This document shows, piece by piece, positions 1 through 3,322 of a stretch of DNA of 6,166 nt. The stretch is taken from assembly GCA_017860675.1 (NCBI GenBank), contig JAGDMV010000214.1, positions 1 through 6,166 of the forward strand, given 5' to 3'. How positions within the stretch are numbered: position 1 is the stretch's first letter; each line of letters starts with the position of its first letter. The notes beneath the pieces are model-generated. The model did no database searches and was not told the origin of the DNA. It was given only the letters and a program-made list of their open reading frames with translations. This stretch comes from Chloroflexota bacterium (lineage in GTDB: Bacteria; Chloroflexota; Limnocylindria; Limnocylindrales; CSP1-4). A program made the translations under genes and the position numbers.

Positions 1-15
1 CGCCACCGGACCAGT

Positions 16-91
16 GGGGCTATAGCTCAGCTGGGAGAGCGTCTGAATGGCATTCAGAAGGTCCGGGGTTCGAATCCCCGTAGCTCCACCA
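16..91 (+). tRNA. tRNA-Ala, anticodon GGC, with encoded CCA
   Basis: This gene makes the alanine tRNA that reads GCC and GCU codons. All four arms can be drawn: acceptor stem 16-22 with 81-87, D stem 25-28 with 37-40, anticodon stem 42-46 with 54-58, and T stem 64-68 with 76-80 around the loop TTCGAAT. The anticodon loop is ATGGCAT (47-53), giving anticodon GGC at 49-51. The third acceptor pair is G18 with T85, the G3:U70 wobble that is the known identity element for alanyl-tRNA synthetase. The loop also has the A32/U38 combination known from tRNA-Ala(GGC). The discriminator is A88, and CCA is encoded at 89-91, so the end need not be added later. It stands alone, with no second tRNA next to it in the window. 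Confidence 0.98.
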
Positions 92-108
92 GCCCCCTGA
101 GCGCGATC

Positions 109-139
109 GAGACCCTCCGGGATGCCCGGAGGGTCTTCT
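109..139 (+). terminator. Hairpin terminator behind the tRNA-Ala gene
   Basis: A perfect 11-bp inverted repeat, GACCCTCCGGG at 111-121 and CCCGGAGGGTC at 125-135, encloses only ATG. A110 and G109 can add two more pairs with T136 and T137. It starts 18 nt after the encoded CCA and is followed by the short pyrimidine run TTCT, not a long T tract. Position and strength make it the likely transcription end of the tRNA gene; the weak T run is the main doubt. The stem is symmetric, but the nearest minus-strand gene ends at 1171, so use in the other direction is unlikely. Confidence 0.75.
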
Positions 140-193
140 GCGTCCCGGCGCATCCCCCGACTGCCGTGCCACACGCCATCCGGGTGGCGTCGG

Positions 194-219
194 TCGGCGC
201 GGTCACCACCGCGCGCCGA
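194..219. other. Bulged hairpin in the gap before the hydrolase gene
   Basis: The gap 140-302 has no convincing gene. Its clearest structure is a hairpin: TCGGCGCGGT (194-203), loop CACC, then ACCGCG (208-213), a two-base bulge CG, and CCGA (216-219), giving ten pairs in all. No T tract follows it, and it lies about 84 nt before the hydrolase start, so it could be part of a 5' leader or simply a by-product of very high GC. No promoter resembling the bacterial consensus was found in this gap. Confidence 0.3.
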
Positions 220-302
220 GACGCCCGGACTCCCGCTCGCGCCGGGGACGGCACACACGGCGAGTCCACCGCTCCCTGCGGCCGCGGCGGATCGTGCCGG
301 GC

Positions 303-1142
303 ATGAGCGAGCTGGCGCCGATCGTCGTGCGCGCCCACGGGACCGCGGGAGGCTTGGTCGTGCTCCTGCACGGCGGGCCGGGAGCCCCGGGGTCGGTGGC
401 CGACCTGGCAACGGCGCTGGCCGACGAGTTCCGGGTGATGGAGCCGCTCCAGCGCCGGAGCGGGACGGTCCCGCTGACGGTGGCGCAGCACGTGGCGGAC
501 CTGGCGGCGGTCGCCCCGGCAACCACGACGCTCGTCGGCTGGTCGTGGGGGGCGATGCTCGCGCTGTCCTTCGCGGCCCGGCACCCACGTAGGGTCCGGG
601 CGCTCGCCCTCGTCGGCTGCGGCACGTACGACGAGCGGAGTCGCGCCGCCTTCGAGCACGCCATGGGCGAGCGCCTCGGTGCCGCGGGTCGGGCGCGCCT
701 GGAGACGCTCCGCGCCCGGCTCGAGCACGAGGGTGACCCGCGACAGCGCGTCGCCCTGTTCGGCAAGGTCGCGGCCCTCGCCGGAGCGGCCCAGGCGTAC
801 GAGCCGCTCGAGCCGGACGGGTCCGCCCTCGAACCGGACGGGTCCGCCCTCGAGCCCGATCCCCGGGGCCACGAGGAGACGTGGTCGGACGTCCTGCGCC
901 TGCAGGCCGTGGGCATCGAGCCGCCTGCCTTTGCCGCCATCCGCGTCCCGGTGCTGATGCTGCACGGCGACGAGGATCCGCATCCGGGGCCGGCTACGCG
1001 CGATCTGCTGCGACGGTTCATGCCGCAGCTCGAGTTCATCTCGTTCCAGCAGTGCGGGCACACCCCGTGGCGCGAGCGCCGGGCGCGCGAAGCGTTCCTT
1101 GCCGCCCTGGGCGGATGGCTCCGGGTGGTGGTGGGAGCCTAG
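303..1142 (+). CDS. Alpha/beta fold hydrolase, HGGPG (proline iminopeptidase-like) type
   Basis: This encodes a 279-aa cytoplasmic serine hydrolase of the alpha/beta fold; no signal peptide or membrane segment is seen. Residues 23-27 read HGGPG, the oxyanion-hole motif of the proline iminopeptidase-like branch. GWSWG at 79-83 is the nucleophile elbow with Ser81. The acid is probably Asp225 in HGDEDPHPG, and the base His253 in QCGHTPW. All three triad residues are therefore present and correctly ordered. The lid region (about 110-195) contains a short seven-residue tandem repeat, described separately. The ATG at 303 was chosen over the in-frame GTG at 294; neither has a strong Shine-Dalgarno site, but a GGA at 288-290 is better spaced for the ATG. 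The substrate cannot be read from sequence: this motif set also occurs in esterases, haloalkane-type hydrolases and C-C bond hydrolases. It is convergent with the next gene, with 28 bp between the two stop codons. Confidence 0.88.
   Translation: MSELAPIVVRAHGTAGGLVVLLHGGPGAPGSVADLATALADEFRVMEPLQRRSGTVPLTVAQHVADLAAVAPATTTLVGWSWGAMLALSFAARHPRRVRALALVGCGTYDERSRAAFEHAMGERLGAAGRARLETLRARLEHEGDPRQRVALFGKVAALAGAAQAYEPLEPDGSALEPDGSALEPDPRGHEETWSDVLRLQAVGIEPPAFAAIRVPVLMLHGDEDPHPGPATRDLLRRFMPQLEFISFQQCGHTPWRERRAREAFLAALGGWLRVVVGA
807..860 (+). repeat. In-frame 21-bp tandem repeat (LEPDGSA) inside the hydrolase
   Basis: Two complete 21-bp units (807-827 and 828-848) and a third partial unit of 12 bp (849-860) encode LEPDGSA, LEPDGSA and LEPD. 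The two full units differ by one base (GAG versus GAA for Glu, synonymous). The array lies in the cap or lid region of the hydrolase, between the nucleophile and the catalytic Asp, and keeps the frame. Near-identity at DNA level suggests a young slippage expansion that could vary in copy number between strains. Confidence 0.9.
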
Positions 1143-1170
1143 CGCCGAGGACCGTCCACCCGGCCCGCCC

Positions 1171-1620
1171 TCATGCCGCCGTCGGTGTCGTCGGCGAGAC
1201 GGATCCGACCCGAGCGGCGCCGCGCTCCCAGATCGAGAAGGCGAGCAGCCAGAGACCGCCACGGGCGTAGTCCTTGACCTGGACCTCGTCGCCGCTGGCG
1301 ATGACCTTCCGGAGGAGCCGGTATGCCTTGCTGTAGTCGGTGTCGCTGGGACGCCCCCGGCGGTGGCTCCCGGCCGCGTCGTGGGCGAGGTAGTCGATGG
1401 CGGCGGAGTAGGTCAGCACGGCCGCGTCCGCCTCGTTCGGCAGCGAGATCAGCTGGGCGTCCCTGATCTCCGCCCGCTCGAGCACGTGCTCGGCCGCGGC
1501 CCTGATGGCGAGCTGCTGGGCAGCGACGCCGTTCGGCCTGGGCCCGAGGAGGCGCGCGAAGTAGAGGTAGGCGCGGGCGATGTCCGCCGACGACTGGGCA
1601 CAGCCCTGCTGCTCGTTCAT
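1171..1620 (-). CDS. Hypothetical 149-aa protein, unrecognised
   Basis: I do not recognise this protein. The ATG (1620-1618 on the minus strand) is preceded by AAGGGG at 1634-1629, eight bases away, a good ribosome-binding site; this start is preferred over an in-frame upstream start nine residues longer. The protein is soluble, with no signal peptide or membrane span. It appears largely helical: AYLYFARLLGP near the N-terminus, an Ala-rich stretch QQLAIRAAAEHVLERAE, a second SAAIDYLAHDAAG, then a polar loop SHRRGRPSDTDYS and a further helix-like block through ARGGLWLLAFSIWERG, followed by a loose Ser/Thr/Pro tail. The varied composition favours this frame over the overlapping plus-strand frame. 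It is divergent from the DUF4177-like gene and convergent with the hydrolase. A weak TTGCCG (1696-1691) could be a -35 box, but no good -10 follows. Confidence 0.62.
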   Translation of the reverse strand: MNEQQGCAQSSADIARAYLYFARLLGPRPNGVAAQQLAIRAAAEHVLERAEIRDAQLISLPNEADAAVLTYSAAIDYLAHDAAGSHRRGRPSDTDYSKAYRLLRKVIASGDEVQVKDYARGGLWLLAFSIWERGAARVGSVSPTTPTAA

Positions 1621-1721
1621 GTCACCAACCCCTTGGGGCCTGCGCATCCGGGAACGCGGACAGGTCGCCGTATCCCAGCAGACGCTACTTCGGCAACATG
1701 ACGAACGCGCGGAAGGTTCGT

Positions 1722-1757
1722 GAACGGGACGTGAAGAACAACGTTCACGCCCTGTTC
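1722..1757. promoter_or_regulatory. 14-bp imperfect palindrome in the divergent region (candidate operator)
   Basis: GAACGGGACGTGAA (1722-1735) and TTCACGCCCTGTTC (1744-1757) are inverted copies with 12 of 14 Watson-Crick pairs, one G.T pair and one mismatch, around the 8-nt GAACAACG. The tetramer GTTC or its complement GAAC occurs five times between 1716 and 1757. The element lies 102 bp upstream of the minus-strand gene start and 160 bp upstream of the plus-strand start, so one bound regulator could affect both. A TAGTGT at 1792-1797, 35 bp downstream, is a possible -10 for the plus-strand gene, but no matching -35 is seen. The half-site spacing does not fit the usual LexA box (GAAC, four bases, GTTC). 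The regulator is unknown. Confidence 0.45.
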
Positions 1758-1804
1758 ATCCCGCTTCCCCCGGTCCTTCAGGTCGCGCGTGTAGTGTCAC
1801 CCTC

Positions 1805-1895
1805 GGTCCCTTCAGCCTCGCGGGACGAGCACCTCGGGAGCGGGGACCGCTGGGGGCTTCCTGCTCCCGCGAGGCGATCCGCGGCGAGGGATCGC
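1805..1895 (+). promoter_or_regulatory. Foldable 5' leader of the duplicated DUF4177-like gene
   Basis: Several strong pairings are packed into the stretch ahead of the gene at 1917. GCCTCGCGGGA (1815-1825) pairs perfectly with TCCCGCGAGGC (1865-1875). Inside it, AGCGG (1839-1843) and CCGCT (1847-1851) form a small hairpin. Next comes GCGATCC (1874-1880) with GGATCGC (1889-1895), 13 nt before the Shine-Dalgarno-like AGGGA at 1908. Competing pairings exist: GGTCCC (1805-1810) with GGGACC (1843-1848), and CGGGAG (1835-1840) with CTCCCG (1864-1869). Mutually exclusive stems are typical of regulatory leaders, but I could not match any known riboswitch class, and chance pairing is common at this GC content. 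Confidence 0.4.
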
Positions 1896-1916
1896 AGACG
1901 AGAGGCCAGGGACGAG

Positions 1917-2369
1917 ATGGTCATCGCCGAGAAGCAGACCGAGCGACCGGTCACATCCACCCCCGCCCTCGAGTATCGCCTCGAGCGGCTGCCCATCGTT
2001 GATCACCCTGAGGCCCACCTCGCGGAGATCCTCGGGCGGCTCACCGAGCTCGGCAAGGAAGGCTGGCGCGTCGTCAGCATCGACCTCACCCACCACCCGG
2101 CGTACTCGCCGGCGGCGCAGCCGAGCGTGCCGCTGCCGGTCCTCCTCGAGCGGCCGACCGGCTCGACCCGCCCGGTCGAGTACCGGCTGGAGCGGATGCC
2201 GTTCGTCGATCACCCGGAGACGCACCTCTCTGGGCTGGTCGAACGGATCGCCGAGCTGGCCAAGGAGCGCTGGCTGGTGATGAGCGTCGACCTCACCCAC
2301 CACCCGGCATACTCGCCGGCGGCGCAGCCGAGCGTGCCACTCCCGGTGCTGTTCGGACGAGAGGCCTGA
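1917..2369 (+). CDS. Tandem-duplicated DUF4177-like small protein
   Basis: This 150-aa protein consists of two copies of one roughly 60-residue unit, starting at Glu19 and Glu88, with a constant offset of 69 residues and no gaps. Each unit runs EYRLER, then VDHPE, a helix-like stretch ending in a GKEGW- or AKERW-type turn, a strand (VVSID or VMSVD), the 18-residue block HHPAYSPAAQPSVPLPVL, and a final LLERP or LFGRE. The pattern of a starting EYR strand, a helix, an EGW-V turn and a last strand ending in ERP resembles DUF4177, a small family of unknown function. DUF4177 proteins usually carry a single unit, so the duplication is unusual. There is no signal peptide. The ATG at 1917 is supported by AGGGA at 1908-1912; the in-frame frame reaching back to 1698 would run through the palindrome and the structured leader and is less likely. 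Molecular function is unknown. Confidence 0.75.
   Translation: MVIAEKQTERPVTSTPALEYRLERLPIVDHPEAHLAEILGRLTELGKEGWRVVSIDLTHHPAYSPAAQPSVPLPVLLERPTGSTRPVEYRLERMPFVDHPETHLSGLVERIAELAKERWLVMSVDLTHHPAYSPAAQPSVPLPVLFGREA
1971..2351 (+). repeat. Internal direct repeat of 207-bp period within the DUF4177-like gene
   Basis: The two copies cover 1971-2144 and 2178-2351 and align without gaps at an offset of 207 bp. The first 37 codons of each copy share 22 of 37 amino acids. The last 21 codons (2082-2144 and 2289-2351) share all 21, and the DNA there differs at only five positions, all synonymous (Ala, Pro, Leu, Val and Leu codons). The repeat is a real coding duplication, not a shadow of base composition. 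Confidence 0.95.
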
Positions 2370-2413
2370 CGCCGGGGCACGGCGGCCCCTGGCGACACGG
2401 GGGATCCGCCGAA

Positions 2414-2449
2414 CGGAGGCGGGGCGCGAACACGGCCCCGCCTCCGCTT
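2414..2449. terminator. Hairpin terminator between converging genes
   Basis: CGGAGGCGGGGC (2414-2425) and GCCCCGCCTCCG (2435-2446) form a perfect 12-bp stem around a 9-nt loop, 44 bp after the stop of the DUF4177-like gene. Only CTT follows, so the T tract is very weak, as is often seen in GC-rich genomes. It lies between two converging genes and could end transcription from either side. A smaller hairpin, GCCCC (2467-2471) with GGGGC (2476-2480), lies nearer the lipoprotein end. Confidence 0.65.
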
Positions 2450-2497
2450 GATGCCCGAGACCGGCGGCCCCCGACGGGGCTCGCCCGGAGGTGCTGC

Positions 2498-2533
2498 CAC
2501 TCTTCCGTTTGCCGGCACTCTTCCGTGCGCCGG
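2498..2533. repeat. Two tandem 18-bp repeats after the lipoprotein gene
   Basis: CACTCTTCCGTTTGCCGG (2498-2515) is followed directly by CACTCTTCCGTGCGCCGG (2516-2533), with 16 of 18 bases identical. The pair begins ten bases beyond the lipoprotein stop, in its 3' untranslated region on the minus strand, and is outside any supported gene. The rest of the 2370-2543 gap holds the terminator hairpin and nothing else that I can name. Confidence 0.85.
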
Positions 2534-2543
2534 CGACCTCTCG

Positions 2544-3185
2544 TCAGGGGCCCGTCCAGCGCACGGATCCGAGGAGCTGGTCGAAGGCCGCGAGCGTCTC
2601 CTCGCCCGTGTCGGGCGACATGGAGGTGAAGATGACTCCTCGCCCGTCCCGTACCGCGATCGCCTTGTCGACGAGCGTGGGGCCGTAGATGCCGTTCGGG
2701 CAATGGAACGCGAGGCGGACGGCGGGAGCCCCGTCGATCTCGGTGGCGGCGCGCGAGGGCTGAGCCGGGCAGCGGTTGGCGGTGAGCCAGGCGACATGCT
2801 CGTCGACGAAGCCGGCCAGGGGCAGGTCCGTCGGCGTGCCGAGGGTGAATATCACCCAGCCGTCGCCATAGAAACGATCGGCGTAGGCGGCGGTGTGGTC
2901 GACGTCCCCACCGTCCCAACCGGACATAGCCGCCGCGATCTCGGTGTCCGCCGGGATCGTGGCCGAATAGCCGTACTGGCTCGACGAGAACGCCTGGCCG
3001 GTGGGCTGCGAGGAGGCCGGCGGGGCGGTCGCGGTCGGGGCGGACGCGCTCGGCGGCGCGGACGCGGTGGGCCCCGGCGGCGCTGTCGTGGGGGCGCTCG
3101 TGCCCGGGCCCACCGTGCCGGAGCCGCTGGAGCACGCGGTGCAGAGCAGAAGGATGGCCGCGGTGGCGGCCACGAGCGATCGCAT
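2544..3185 (-). CDS. Putative secreted lipoprotein with Ser/Thr/Pro/Ala linker
   Basis: This 213-aa protein is probably exported and anchored to the outer face of the membrane. Residues 1-18 form a short signal peptide: an early Arg2, a hydrophobic core VAATAAILLL, then CTAC with Cys18 as the likely lipidated residue. The -3 position is Cys15, which departs from the usual Leu/Val/Ile. Residues 19-63 are a flexible linker of Ser, Thr, Ala, Pro and Gly, with three SAP triplets. Residues 64-213 are a folded domain beginning QAFSSSQYGYSATIP, rich in aromatic residues, with Cys139 and Cys162 as a possible disulfide. The YGYS-xx-P opening is common in surface proteins of this style, but I cannot assign a function. 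The ATG at 3185 was chosen because it puts the signal peptide at the N-terminus; an in-frame start 41 residues upstream would bury it. It is divergent from leuS and convergent with the DUF4177-like gene. Confidence 0.82.
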   Translation of the reverse strand: MRSLVAATAAILLLCTACSSGSGTVGPGTSAPTTAPPGPTASAPPSASAPTATAPPASSQPTGQAFSSSQYGYSATIPADTEIAAAMSGWDGGDVDHTAAYADRFYGDGWVIFTLGTPTDLPLAGFVDEHVAWLTANRCPAQPSRAATEIDGAPAVRLAFHCPNGIYGPTLVDKAIAVRDGRGVIFTSMSPDTGEETLAAFDQLLGSVRWTGP

Positions 3186-3191
3186 CGCGGC

Positions 3192-3220
3192 ATTCTCGGG
3201 ACATGTCCGGCCACCGTCAA
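3192..3220 (-). promoter_or_regulatory. Candidate leaderless promoter of the lipoprotein gene, with palindrome in the spacer
   Basis: On the minus strand TTGACG (3220-3215) matches five of six bases of the -35 consensus. After exactly 17 bases comes GAGAAT (3197-3192), matching four of six bases of the -10 consensus. Only six bases separate this -10 from the ATG at 3185, so transcription would begin at or next to the start codon. That layout is typical of leaderless mRNAs and agrees with the lack of a strong Shine-Dalgarno site. The spacer contains the perfect 10-bp palindrome GGACATGTCC (3199-3208), where a bound repressor would block polymerase. This is inferred from spacing and matches only. 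Confidence 0.45.
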
Positions 3221-3272
3221 ACCATGGCATCCGGACCACCTCGTCGGCGAGGCACGCGGCTTCGGTTCGTGC

Positions 3273-3302
3273 ACGACCTCTCGCCCGATCGGCGGGGGTC
3301 GT
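3273..3302 (+). promoter_or_regulatory. Hairpin in the leuS 5' leader
   Basis: ACGACC (3273-3278) pairs with GGTCGT (3297-3302). After a single bulged T, CTCGCC (3280-3285) pairs with GGCGGG (3291-3296) through one G.T pair, closing a 5-nt loop. The stem therefore has 12 pairs, ends 9 nt before the Shine-Dalgarno-like GAGAG and is followed by GTTTG. It could be a leader or attenuation element for leuS. No leucine-rich leader peptide or recognisable T-box is seen in the 137-bp gap, so the role is open. Confidence 0.35.
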
Positions 3303-3311
3303 TTGCATGCA

Positions 3312-3316
3312 GAGAG
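3312..3316 (+). promoter_or_regulatory. Ribosome-binding site that sets the leuS GTG start
   Basis: GAGAG at 3312-3316 sits six bases before GTG at 3323. The open frame continues 40 codons further upstream to an ATG at 3203, but that stretch runs through the leuS leader hairpin and the divergent promoter region and would give an N-terminal extension not expected in this family. Confidence 0.6.
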
Positions 3317-3322
3317 CCTGCC

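Noticed and set aside
16..91. tRNA-Ala as an integration site of a mobile element
   Set aside because: No second copy of the tRNA 3' end, integrase or phage-like gene is visible in the window.
54..1262. 402-codon open frame antisense to the tRNA and hydrolase
   Set aside because: The translation is Arg/Gly/Pro-rich and ends ELRGFEPRTF, the well-known false peptide obtained by translating the reverse strand of a tRNA T arm. The sense-strand hydrolase with its complete catalytic triad explains the region.
1099..1701. 200-codon plus-strand open frame opposite the 149-aa gene
   Set aside because: It is Gly/Val/Arg-rich with no recognisable domain, overlaps the hydrolase 3' end and lacks a ribosome-binding site. 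The minus-strand frame has a good one and a more protein-like composition.
1736..1746. LexA (SOS) box reading GAAC-GTTC
   Set aside because: The two half-sites are separated by three bases, not the four expected for the GAAC-N4-GTTC box, and no SOS gene is adjacent.
1805..1875. T-box or SAM-type riboswitch
   Set aside because: The stretch GAGCGGGGACCGCT loosely recalls a T-box antiterminator, but the conserved T-box bulge, specifier loop and terminator are absent and the downstream gene is not an amino-acid gene. No SAM-riboswitch core was found.
1698..1916. 73-codon N-terminal extension of the DUF4177-like protein
   Set aside because: It would translate the palindrome and the foldable leader, is low-complexity and Arg-rich, and has no clear ribosome-binding site, whereas the ATG at 1917 has one.
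3203..3322. 40-codon N-terminal extension of leuS from the ATG at 3203
   Set aside because: The extension is Arg-rich, lacks a ribosome-binding site, overlaps the divergent promoter element and gives a protein longer than expected. The GTG at 3323 has GAGAG six bases upstream and puts the N-terminus at the normal place.
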